Positions 9,974 through 19,116 of a DNA stretch of 64,000 nucleotides are shown here, piece after piece. Under the pieces are notes generated by a model that was given only the letters and a program-made list of their open reading frames with translations, made no database searches and was not told the DNA's origin. Source of the stretch: Fodinibius salicampi (GTDB taxonomy: Bacteria; Bacteroidota; Rhodothermia; Balneolales; Balneolaceae). Where the stretch lies: assembly GCF_039545095.1 (NCBI RefSeq), contig NZ_BAABRS010000001.1, positions 558,001-622,000 on the forward strand, written 5' to 3'. The position numbers and the translations under genes are program-made. Position 1 is the first letter of the stretch, and every line of letters begins with the position of its first letter.

Positions 9974-11178
9974 ATATACTTTTCATCACAGATAATTTTC
10001 CACCCGAAGTTAATGCTCCGGCCACCAGAACGTACGAGCACTGCAAGAAGTGGGTAGAGCTTGGAGCTGAAGTGACAGTGATAACCTGCGCTCCCAACTT
10101 TCCACACGGTGAAGTATATGAGGGATATCGAAATAAATTATACGATGAAGAACAGGTTGACGGTATTAGGGTAATAAGGGTGTGGAGTTATATTACGGCC
10201 AATGAGGGGACTATCAGCAGAATTATCGACTACCTGAGTTTTGCCTTAACCAGTTTTTGGGTGGGACTGTTTCAAAAAACGGATGTTATTATTGCAACCT
10301 CTCCCCAGTTTTTTACAACCTGGTCGGCATTCGCTCTTTCAAAACTAAAACGGAAACCCTGGATATTTGAGCTGCGGGATCTCTGGCCGGAGTCCATCAA
10401 AGCAGTGGGAGCGATGAAGGACGGCTGGTTACTTTCACTACTGGAAAAGATAGAACTCTTTTTATACAGGGACGCTGATTTGGTAATCCCAAATACACCG
10501 GCTTTCAAAACTAATTTGACGGAACGTGGAATTGATCCCGATAAAATTAGAGTCATTCCCAATGGAGCGAACACGGATTTATTTGGACCCCGGCCCAAGG
10601 ACAAAGGTATTGTTAAGCAGTTAGATCTGGAGAACAAGTTTCTAGTCGGTTATTTGGGAACCCATGGCATGGCTCATGGACTTAATTTTATTCTAAATGC
10701 CGCTGCTGATATTCAAGATGAGAATATTCATTTCTTATTTATAGGCGACGGCAGTGAAAAAGATGCTCTTGTCAAACAGGCTGTGGATCTTGGCCTGGAA
10801 AATGTAACCTTTCATGAACCGATTCCTAAGGAAAAAGTCCCGGCCTACCTTTCCGTTTTTGATATTTCTCTGGTACCGTTAAAAAAGAATGATACCTTTA
10901 AAACGGTTATTCCTTCAAAGATTTTTGAAGCAGCAGCGATGCATAAACCTATTTTGCTGGGAGTTGAGGGTCAAGCTGAGGAACTGGTAAAGAATTATAA
11001 AATTGGACTGTGTTTTGAACCGGAAAATAAGAATAATTTTTTAGAAAAATTATACATACTGAATACTCAAAATGGACTGTCCTCGGATATAGAAAAGAAT
11101 GCTAAGAAATTTATCCGGCATTTCAGCCGGGAAAATTTAGCTGAGGAGATGTTGGAAATAGTAAAGAGTACGACTTAA
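9970..11178 (+). CDS. Glycosyltransferase, WbuB-like GT4
   Basis: A 402-residue GT4 enzyme. The start MNILFITDNFPPEVNAPATR with a later ELRDLWPES motif near residue 133 is typical of the WbuB subfamily (FucNAc/GlcNAc-type transferases in O-antigen clusters). The C-terminal domain has VIPNGANTDLF, VGYLGTHGMAHGL and the donor site region PSKIFEAAAMHKPILLG. The start overlaps the upstream stop by 4 bp. It would act on the cytoplasmic side of the membrane. The exact sugar is not determinable. Confidence 0.88.
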   Translation: MNILFITDNFPPEVNAPATRTYEHCKKWVELGAEVTVITCAPNFPHGEVYEGYRNKLYDEEQVDGIRVIRVWSYITANEGTISRIIDYLSFALTSFWVGLFQKTDVIIATSPQFFTTWSAFALSKLKRKPWIFELRDLWPESIKAVGAMKDGWLLSLLEKIELFLYRDADLVIPNTPAFKTNLTERGIDPDKIRVIPNGANTDLFGPRPKDKGIVKQLDLENKFLVGYLGTHGMAHGLNFILNAAADIQDENIHFLFIGDGSEKDALVKQAVDLGLENVTFHEPIPKEKVPAYLSVFDISLVPLKKNDTFKTVIPSKIFEAAAMHKPILLGVEGQAEELVKNYKIGLCFEPENKNNFLEKLYILNTQNGLSSDIEKNAKKFIRHFSRENLAEEMLEIVKSTT

Positions 11179-11191
11179 AAAAGTTGATAAA

Positions 11192-12226
11192 ATGCTGACT
11201 ATAGGATATTCAAACAGAACAAGATATTGGCAGAAATATGTTTTTAATAATCCGCCTATAGGAGTAAAGTATAAGAGAGCAATAGATATTCCATTTCATT
11301 TAATGGGGATTAGTAATCAGTTTTTAAAGCACACGAAATGGATGATTCCTTTACAGAATTGTGATATGTATCATACATATAATAGTATCGTGGGAGGATA
11401 TAAGCCGTGGGTGGTAGAAGTGGAATCAGATATTCCTAGGTATGGTCCAATGAATGAAACCAGTCGATTATTCCGGTGGGGAATAAAAAGGTTAAGATCT
11501 AACCAGTGCAAAAAAATAATTTTTACATCTGAATGTAGTCGTGAGTTGAATAGGGAGAATTTCAGCAAATGGGGCATTGATGAGGACAAATGTCATGTTG
11601 TTTATCGGGCTGTTGAACCACATAAGCCCCTTGAACGCTCAGGTGAAGAAACTAAATTTTCAATTTTAATGGTAGGAAATGCTTTTTATAGAAAAGGGGG
11701 GATAGAATTATTAAAAGCTTTTGAACAATTTGATCATGATGATGTTAGTTTGACTATAATATCAAACTTCGAGGTTGACTGGGCAATGTATCCCACTCCA
11801 GAGGAAAAAGAATATGTGGCAAGGAGTATTAACAGAGATCCGAGAATAAACGTATTGTCTAATATTTCGCATCAGAAGGTAATTAATTGGATGAGAAGAT
11901 CGGATATTTTTGTAAGCACAACGTATGCTGATCCATTTAATAATACTGTTTTAGAAGCACTCTCGTGTTCTCTGCCAGTTATAACTACGGATGTTAGGGC
12001 TATTCCTGAATTTGTTATTGACGATTACAACGGATTTATCTATGAATTAGATGAAAATATTGAAAGAGAATCTATTATCAGCTTTGTCTTGGGTAAATTG
12101 AACAACTATTATGATAATCAAGACTTATTACAAAGGCACAGTGAAAATGCATTAGAGATGGTTAAATCTAAATTTTTAATAGAGCATAGAAATAAGCTAT
12201 TGATTGAAAAAATATATGCTTTGTAA
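11192..12226 (+). CDS. Glycosyltransferase family 4
   Basis: A 344-residue protein beginning 13 bp after the WbuB-like gene. The C-terminal GT-B domain is clear: ILMVGNAFYRKGGIELLKAF near residue 152, DIFVSTTYADPFNNTVLEAL and CSLPVITTDVRAIPEFV. The N-terminal region (YHTYNSIVGGYKPWVVEVES) is less conserved and probably binds the acceptor. The DNA is clearly more AT-rich than the repeat block at 14223-16374. The role in the repeat unit is inferred from context. Confidence 0.83.
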   Translation: MLTIGYSNRTRYWQKYVFNNPPIGVKYKRAIDIPFHLMGISNQFLKHTKWMIPLQNCDMYHTYNSIVGGYKPWVVEVESDIPRYGPMNETSRLFRWGIKRLRSNQCKKIIFTSECSRELNRENFSKWGIDEDKCHVVYRAVEPHKPLERSGEETKFSILMVGNAFYRKGGIELLKAFEQFDHDDVSLTIISNFEVDWAMYPTPEEKEYVARSINRDPRINVLSNISHQKVINWMRRSDIFVSTTYADPFNNTVLEALSCSLPVITTDVRAIPEFVIDDYNGFIYELDENIERESIISFVLGKLNNYYDNQDLLQRHSENALEMVKSKFLIEHRNKLLIEKIYAL

Positions 12227-12243
12227 TATGTAGGTGAAATACT

Positions 12244-13137
12244 ATGATCGACTTTTTTATTTTGAGTTCTCCAAGAAGTGGTTCAACTTTTTTGCGATTA
12301 AACCTTGACAAATTAAAAGTAGTAACAACACTTCCTGAAACACATTTCTTCGGATTTTATGACCGATACAAAAAAATTGATCTTCGAGAAGAAGAACACA
12401 GAACAGAAGCAATAGAAGAATGGATAAACTGGTATAAAGTAAAACGGTTGAAGATTAACAGACAAGATTTAAAAAAAAATCTTTCCGATCATGTTTCTGG
12501 CTGGAAGGACATATTGGATCTGACAATACAGTTTTATTTAAATGATCGTGGGATTAATAGGGAGGGAATCTTAATTGGAGAAAAGAGTTCTAATCATATT
12601 TTTCACCAAGATCATATTAAAAAGTTCTATCCGGATGCTAAAATTATATATTTAGTTCGGGATCCCAGGGCTATTGTTGCAAGTTTAAAGGGATGCGCCT
12701 GGAGTACTTCCAATGTAGTGACTAATGCAAGAGTTTGGCGTAACGGGGTAAGGGAAATTGATAGTATGAAGCCCAATTTTGTTATTCAGTATGAAAAGAT
12801 GATAAGAACTCCTGAAGAAACCATGGAGAAGTTAAGCAATTTCCTGAATATTGAATATGTAGAAGATATATTTGAAACTAAAACAGAAGATAAAATTGAG
12901 GAAGAAAGTATTACGAGTAAAAATTCTCTTAAACCTCCTTCCAAAGAGCATATTAATAAGTGGAAAAATATACTTTCACGTACAGACAGAGATATAGAAA
13001 TCATAGAATATATATGCAAAGAAGAAATGAAAAATTATGGATATAAGTTTGAGGGAGGTTCCTACGATTTTAGGTTTTATTCTACCTTAATTACACAAAG
13101 TATGGCTTCATATCTTGCTAAATTTGGTAAGAATTAA
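12244..13137 (+). CDS. Sulfotransferase family protein
   Basis: A 297-residue protein with both PAPS-binding signatures: the 5'-phosphosulfate loop SSPRSGSTFLR at residues 8-18 and the 3'-phosphate motif LVRDPRAIVASL near residue 137. These enzymes move sulfate from PAPS to a hydroxyl or amino group of a sugar. It is followed by, and slightly overlaps, a second sulfotransferase frame. No signal peptide is seen, so it probably acts in the cytoplasm on lipid-linked or nucleotide-linked intermediates. The acceptor is unknown. Confidence 0.87.
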   Translation: MIDFFILSSPRSGSTFLRLNLDKLKVVTTLPETHFFGFYDRYKKIDLREEEHRTEAIEEWINWYKVKRLKINRQDLKKNLSDHVSGWKDILDLTIQFYLNDRGINREGILIGEKSSNHIFHQDHIKKFYPDAKIIYLVRDPRAIVASLKGCAWSTSNVVTNARVWRNGVREIDSMKPNFVIQYEKMIRTPEETMEKLSNFLNIEYVEDIFETKTEDKIEEESITSKNSLKPPSKEHINKWKNILSRTDRDIEIIEYICKEEMKNYGYKFEGGSYDFRFYSTLITQSMASYLAKFGKN

Positions 13138-13189
13138 TTACCTGTATAATCAAAATTATCTGAATAAGAATTATTTAAAAAAGATCTCT

Positions 13190-14044
13190 ATGTTACCAAA
13201 TCTGGTTGGTATTGGTGTACAAAAGGCTGGGACTAATTCCTTGTATACTATTTTGCAAAAACATCCTGAAGTAGAAGTCTCCTATGAAACGGAAATTCAC
13301 TTTTTTGATTTAGATCGTAAATATAGTAAGGGGATTGGGTGGTATGAGCAACAATTTCCACCTGTTAAAGACGAGAAATATCTTTGTGAAATCACTCCGG
13401 AATATATCTATAAGGAAGAAGCTTTGGAGAGGATCTCTGAGACCTTAGATAGCAAGACAAAGTTTATCCTAATGCTCCGCCATCCTGTTGATCGTGCCTA
13501 TTCTCACTATACTATGAATAAAATGGGGGGAGTGGAAAACCGGACGTTTCAACAGGCTTTGGAAGAAGAAGAGACTTCTGGTGGTAATAAAAAGTATATA
13601 CAGAAGAGCCTGTACGGCAAACAATTAAACAACTTCTTGAAATATTATTCACTGGATGATATCCATTTTATATGGTTTCATGAATTTACAACTAACCAAA
13701 ATAAGTCGATTACTGACTTATGTGATTTTCTAGGGATTCCCTCAATTGAATTAAATAGAGATGTACATCGGAATCAATCGGGAGCGGTAAAATATTCGTC
13801 TTTGAGATGGATTTACAAAAATAATAAATTTTTGGATCCGATTAAGGATACCTTACATCGTTTTCCTAAAATGAGATCATTTTTAAAATCCTTTTTAGAA
13901 AATAGGCCTAAAAAACTCTCAGTAGAAGAAAGAGAATTTTATTTTTCAAAATATTTCCAGAAGGATGTAGAATTGTTAGAAAGAACTCTGGGAAAAGAAA
14001 TAAAAGAGTGGCATGGCAGGGATTTTGTCCCAGCCGAAGGTTAA
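13190..14044 (+). CDS. Sulfotransferase (heparan sulfotransferase-like)
   Basis: The frame is open from 13115, but I place the start at ATG 13190 because the 5'-PSB motif GIGVQKAGTNSLY then falls at residues 6-18, as usual in this family. The upstream start would add 25 low-complexity residues and overlap the previous gene by 23 bp. The 3'-PB motif LRHPVDRAYSHY lies near residue 95. This type resembles the heparan-sulfate N-/3-O-sulfotransferase fold found in many bacterial polysaccharide loci. The C-terminal segment KYFQKDVELLERTLGKE is the usual family ending. Confidence 0.85.
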   Translation: MLPNLVGIGVQKAGTNSLYTILQKHPEVEVSYETEIHFFDLDRKYSKGIGWYEQQFPPVKDEKYLCEITPEYIYKEEALERISETLDSKTKFILMLRHPVDRAYSHYTMNKMGGVENRTFQQALEEEETSGGNKKYIQKSLYGKQLNNFLKYYSLDDIHFIWFHEFTTNQNKSITDLCDFLGIPSIELNRDVHRNQSGAVKYSSLRWIYKNNKFLDPIKDTLHRFPKMRSFLKSFLENRPKKLSVEEREFYFSKYFQKDVELLERTLGKEIKEWHGRDFVPAEG

Positions 14045-14220
14045 CATTTCTTATTAGTTGTAATCAAGCTGTTTATGAAACAAATTATGGTAAAAAGGGT
14101 TAAATAGGGTGCTTTTTTGGTAGGTAGCGTGTCAAATATAAAGTTCATTCAGCATGTTAGAGTTACTTTTATTTATTAATCTTATTACTCCCTTTCCATA
14201 ATTAACTACTGTCATCTTTA

Positions 14221-16701
14221 ATGATTAATAGCACGCTTTTGCATAAAGAAAAAGTATTGTTTCTCGTTGGCCTTTTATTCCTTATTTGTACCTTGGGTCC
14301 CATCCCGGCGACTGCGCAGCTCCCGCAGGATCACGGGTACCAGGGCGAACTTCGGAATTATATAGGGTCACTCTCGGAGGGAGATTTTGAGCTTGATTTA
14401 TCCCCATTAACGGTAGAGACCAGTTATTTTGATACCGATGCGGAGATTTATCAATCGTGGTTGGTTTTTGGACATGATGCCTCAGAATTTCCTCCAGCCG
14501 ATGGGATACGGGTGGGTTCAGATTATTTTACTCTTGATGCTATTGAATCCGGTGGGAGCGTGCATATGACCATTGGCCGCGGGGGATGGATCTCGGCGCT
14601 GGCCACTGCTTTTTTTGCCGACTGGAACTATGAAGGCAATCCGCATTACGATTCCCGGGCGGTCAAGCTCCGGGCCTTTGTAGCCGCATCCGTCGATATG
14701 ATGATGCAGGATCAGGCCCACGATGAAGGTAATGGCGACCGCTCTGATTTTTTGGGTGGACAGTTGATCCAGTGGGCCTATGCGTATGGGGTGGCCAAAG
14801 ACGAGCTGCCGGAATCGGCCAAAGCCGCCTTTGAGGAAGGGCTCATCCGCATGTTTGAAAAATTGGAGTCGTGGGGCCCGACCGGGACCCATGCTGATAT
14901 GGATACGCGTGCTATCCCGGGGGTACTTTATGTGGCCCGGCATGTGGAGAGCCAAGACCTGACCCAGCGGGCGTATGATTATATTGACCGGGTATTGGAC
15001 AGCCATTTTAGGCCAGCCGGCTATATTGATCATGGCGGGGCGTATGATGCCTCCTATAACGGCATTAGTTTGTTCCATCTGAATTGGGGAGCGTATTTGT
15101 CCGAGTACTCCCCGATCGTAGAGGCCCTGCAACAAATGACGAAACTGAAAGCCCACCTTACCTTCCTGGATCCGGACGGGGACCACAATACGCCCCATCA
15201 CAGCAACTCCTCGAGTGCGGGGGATGCCGCGGAGGACCAGTGGATGCGTCATTTTCGTAATGCCGGGTTGGCCTACTGGTCGGATGAGGGGATGGCCCTG
15301 TTGGGAGAAGACAATATAGCTGATGCCTCAACGATGATCAGTGATATGAATTTTAGGTCGGACTTTCTGAATAGCTCCGACGGGCAGGAAGACTTTGATG
15401 ATCCGGACAGCAGTACGCCGGGGGAATGGGAGCGACGGCACTGGACGGTGACGAACTTTAACTATACGTCGCTGTATTATCGGGAGGACCATTATGATCG
15501 GCTCCGGTCGGCCACACAGCGAGAATTAACCCTTCCCTTTGAACGGGGTGAAAAGTTTATTGAGAGTTTCGATGATAAATTTTTGTCCACCCGCCAGAAA
15601 GGATACGGAACGGTGCTGTTTAATGACCGGCTTTCCTGGTGGACCAGCGAAGGACAAACCGAAGAGCTGAATGGGTTTGGGGGTGGAAATATCTCGGCTT
15701 TTTGGACGCCTGCGACCGGAACGGTACTTATGGGGGTGGCCCGGGGCACCCGTCACGGCGGGCACGACCTGCAGGACTGGCCGATGTGGCCGGTCCACGC
15801 GCTGAGCGGCCAGACGACGGGAGGAGCGGCCTTTAGTTCCGCCCTCCAGCGTCATCCGGAGGCGAGCTATGCCCTCAATCAGGATCTTCCCACGGTCACG
15901 GTCAGCGGGGATCTGTCGAATGAGTGGTCCGATCCCACAGGGGGGATAAGCGGGCAGGCCAGCTACCAGCGGGAGTTTACGATTGGGGAGGAGGAACTCT
16001 ATGTGACAACCTCAGTTAATGGGGATTCCGGCACCGAGGTGGAGGAACTCTATGAGATTCTGCCGGTATTCCGCCGCAATGCCTCCGACCAGTCCTCCGA
16101 TACCCAAACGCAGATTGCCTTTGAGGTGGATGGCAGCTGGGAGCCGGCCGGCACGGATATGAAGACGGTCACCCGCATTCGCCTGCAGCGGTTTGAGGGG
16201 ACGGTCATGATTGAGTTTGCCAGCCCTGCCCGGGTGAAGCTGTCTTCGGAGGATTTTTACATCAACCCGTCCAGTCAGAGCGGAGCCCAGGTACGCAATA
16301 TTCTGATTGACCTGCTGGGCAGTGGCGGCCCCGCCCCGCTGGGAGGGCAGGCCATCGAATATCGAATTTATAATGCGGGTCCTAAAAAGGAACTAAGCGG
16401 ATCGCAAAATGGAAGATTTATTCAAAACCCTCCTCTGCTAAAACAAAATTATCCCAATCCTTTTACCGGGAATAGCAGTACGACTATTGAGTTTGAAATG
16501 CCAGATACCCAAGAGGCCTCTCTAAAAGTTTATGATATTACGGGCAGACTAATAGCTACTTTGGCTAATGGAGTAATTGAAGACGGATCACATACAGAAG
16601 TTTTCAATGCCGACGGATTAGCATTAGCGAGTGGCATCTATTTTTACAGCCTTACAACCGAAAATGCTATTCTTACAAGAAAAATGACCTATCTAAAGTA
16701 A
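14221..16701 (+). CDS. T9SS-secreted protein, putative polysaccharide lyase/hydrolase, repeat copy 1
   Basis: An 826-residue protein: signal peptide (hydrophobic core VLFLVGLLFLIC, cleavage after ATAQ), a core of about 700 residues, then a T9SS sorting domain (LKQNYPNPF to TRKMTYLK). The core begins with an alpha-helical part containing TIGRGGWISALATAFFADW and GAYDASYNGISLFHLNWG, then a beta-rich half. This layout recalls toroid-plus-sandwich polysaccharide lyases, but I do not recognise the family. The core DNA (14223-16374) is GC-richer than the tail and shows no difference from the copy at 16965-19116. ATG 14221 or TTG 14239 could start it; no clear RBS precedes either. Its neighbours suggest it acts on the secreted polysaccharide. 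Confidence 0.8.
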   Translation: MINSTLLHKEKVLFLVGLLFLICTLGPIPATAQLPQDHGYQGELRNYIGSLSEGDFELDLSPLTVETSYFDTDAEIYQSWLVFGHDASEFPPADGIRVGSDYFTLDAIESGGSVHMTIGRGGWISALATAFFADWNYEGNPHYDSRAVKLRAFVAASVDMMMQDQAHDEGNGDRSDFLGGQLIQWAYAYGVAKDELPESAKAAFEEGLIRMFEKLESWGPTGTHADMDTRAIPGVLYVARHVESQDLTQRAYDYIDRVLDSHFRPAGYIDHGGAYDASYNGISLFHLNWGAYLSEYSPIVEALQQMTKLKAHLTFLDPDGDHNTPHHSNSSSAGDAAEDQWMRHFRNAGLAYWSDEGMALLGEDNIADASTMISDMNFRSDFLNSSDGQEDFDDPDSSTPGEWERRHWTVTNFNYTSLYYREDHYDRLRSATQRELTLPFERGEKFIESFDDKFLSTRQKGYGTVLFNDRLSWWTSEGQTEELNGFGGGNISAFWTPATGTVLMGVARGTRHGGHDLQDWPMWPVHALSGQTTGGAAFSSALQRHPEASYALNQDLPTVTVSGDLSNEWSDPTGGISGQASYQREFTIGEEELYVTTSVNGDSGTEVEELYEILPVFRRNASDQSSDTQTQIAFEVDGSWEPAGTDMKTVTRIRLQRFEGTVMIEFASPARVKLSSEDFYINPSSQSGAQVRNILIDLLGSGGPAPLGGQAIEYRIYNAGPKKELSGSQNGRFIQNPPLLKQNYPNPFTGNSSTTIEFEMPDTQEASLKVYDITGRLIATLANGVIEDGSHTEVFNADGLALASGIYFYSLTTENAILTRKMTYLK
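14223..16374 (+). repeat. 2152-bp direct repeat, copy 1
   Basis: This stretch matches 16965-19116 at a constant offset of 2742 bp, with no difference noticed on reading. It starts at the G of the copy-1 ATG and ends after the codon AAT of YRIYN, where the two genes diverge (GCGGGT here, CCAGAT in copy 2). The block is visibly richer in G+C than the flanking DNA. It is a recent duplication or a gene-conversion tract. No inverted repeats or transposase flank it. Confidence 0.92.
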
Positions 16702-16964
16702 TGTTACATGATAGGTAGTACTATGGATGATCGCTTTCCCCAGTATATAGTATTTTCAGTAAAAATTGCTGGGACAAATATCTCTTCTAAGTTTGATTTT
16801 ATAATTAAAAGATATTTTTTCGGAACACTTCCTAGGAAGTTGTGTTAAAGAAATATAATATTAAAATTTATTAATAAATAAGCTTATATTTGAGTTGGTT
16901 AGTAATGAAGCTGTTTTGCAGTTCGTTTGATATCATTTACAAATAATATTTTCCCATTTAAATA
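16702..16964. other. Intergenic region between the duplicated genes
   Basis: AT-rich DNA with no gene seen. It holds a weak inverted pair around AGGAAGTTG and runs of A/T. If copy 2 is expressed on its own, its promoter should lie here; no convincing promoter elements were identified. Confidence 0.4.
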
Positions 16965-19116
16965 GATTAATAGCACGCTTTTGCATAAAGAAAAAGTATT
17001 GTTTCTCGTTGGCCTTTTATTCCTTATTTGTACCTTGGGTCCCATCCCGGCGACTGCGCAGCTCCCGCAGGATCACGGGTACCAGGGCGAACTTCGGAAT
17101 TATATAGGGTCACTCTCGGAGGGAGATTTTGAGCTTGATTTATCCCCATTAACGGTAGAGACCAGTTATTTTGATACCGATGCGGAGATTTATCAATCGT
17201 GGTTGGTTTTTGGACATGATGCCTCAGAATTTCCTCCAGCCGATGGGATACGGGTGGGTTCAGATTATTTTACTCTTGATGCTATTGAATCCGGTGGGAG
17301 CGTGCATATGACCATTGGCCGCGGGGGATGGATCTCGGCGCTGGCCACTGCTTTTTTTGCCGACTGGAACTATGAAGGCAATCCGCATTACGATTCCCGG
17401 GCGGTCAAGCTCCGGGCCTTTGTAGCCGCATCCGTCGATATGATGATGCAGGATCAGGCCCACGATGAAGGTAATGGCGACCGCTCTGATTTTTTGGGTG
17501 GACAGTTGATCCAGTGGGCCTATGCGTATGGGGTGGCCAAAGACGAGCTGCCGGAATCGGCCAAAGCCGCCTTTGAGGAAGGGCTCATCCGCATGTTTGA
17601 AAAATTGGAGTCGTGGGGCCCGACCGGGACCCATGCTGATATGGATACGCGTGCTATCCCGGGGGTACTTTATGTGGCCCGGCATGTGGAGAGCCAAGAC
17701 CTGACCCAGCGGGCGTATGATTATATTGACCGGGTATTGGACAGCCATTTTAGGCCAGCCGGCTATATTGATCATGGCGGGGCGTATGATGCCTCCTATA
17801 ACGGCATTAGTTTGTTCCATCTGAATTGGGGAGCGTATTTGTCCGAGTACTCCCCGATCGTAGAGGCCCTGCAACAAATGACGAAACTGAAAGCCCACCT
17901 TACCTTCCTGGATCCGGACGGGGACCACAATACGCCCCATCACAGCAACTCCTCGAGTGCGGGGGATGCCGCGGAGGACCAGTGGATGCGTCATTTTCGT
18001 AATGCCGGGTTGGCCTACTGGTCGGATGAGGGGATGGCCCTGTTGGGAGAAGACAATATAGCTGATGCCTCAACGATGATCAGTGATATGAATTTTAGGT
18101 CGGACTTTCTGAATAGCTCCGACGGGCAGGAAGACTTTGATGATCCGGACAGCAGTACGCCGGGGGAATGGGAGCGACGGCACTGGACGGTGACGAACTT
18201 TAACTATACGTCGCTGTATTATCGGGAGGACCATTATGATCGGCTCCGGTCGGCCACACAGCGAGAATTAACCCTTCCCTTTGAACGGGGTGAAAAGTTT
18301 ATTGAGAGTTTCGATGATAAATTTTTGTCCACCCGCCAGAAAGGATACGGAACGGTGCTGTTTAATGACCGGCTTTCCTGGTGGACCAGCGAAGGACAAA
18401 CCGAAGAGCTGAATGGGTTTGGGGGTGGAAATATCTCGGCTTTTTGGACGCCTGCGACCGGAACGGTACTTATGGGGGTGGCCCGGGGCACCCGTCACGG
18501 CGGGCACGACCTGCAGGACTGGCCGATGTGGCCGGTCCACGCGCTGAGCGGCCAGACGACGGGAGGAGCGGCCTTTAGTTCCGCCCTCCAGCGTCATCCG
18601 GAGGCGAGCTATGCCCTCAATCAGGATCTTCCCACGGTCACGGTCAGCGGGGATCTGTCGAATGAGTGGTCCGATCCCACAGGGGGGATAAGCGGGCAGG
18701 CCAGCTACCAGCGGGAGTTTACGATTGGGGAGGAGGAACTCTATGTGACAACCTCAGTTAATGGGGATTCCGGCACCGAGGTGGAGGAACTCTATGAGAT
18801 TCTGCCGGTATTCCGCCGCAATGCCTCCGACCAGTCCTCCGATACCCAAACGCAGATTGCCTTTGAGGTGGATGGCAGCTGGGAGCCGGCCGGCACGGAT
18901 ATGAAGACGGTCACCCGCATTCGCCTGCAGCGGTTTGAGGGGACGGTCATGATTGAGTTTGCCAGCCCTGCCCGGGTGAAGCTGTCTTCGGAGGATTTTT
19001 ACATCAACCCGTCCAGTCAGAGCGGAGCCCAGGTACGCAATATTCTGATTGACCTGCTGGGCAGTGGCGGCCCCGCCCCGCTGGGAGGGCAGGCCATCGA
19101 ATATCGAATTTATAAT
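16965..19116 (+). repeat. 2152-bp direct repeat, copy 2
   Basis: Second copy of the 14223-16374 block. Left junction: AAATAG then ATTAATAGCACG. Right junction: after TATAAT, followed by CCAGATGTATC. Between the copies lie the copy-1 sorting domain and 263 bp of AT-rich intergenic DNA (16702-16964). Confidence 0.92.

Noticed and set aside
14518-15252. A 244-codon open frame on the - strand inside the duplicated core (again at 17260-17994)
   Set aside because: It is opposite to a clear secreted protein gene in GC-rich DNA, has no recognisable domain and its repeat is explained by the duplication of the sense gene.
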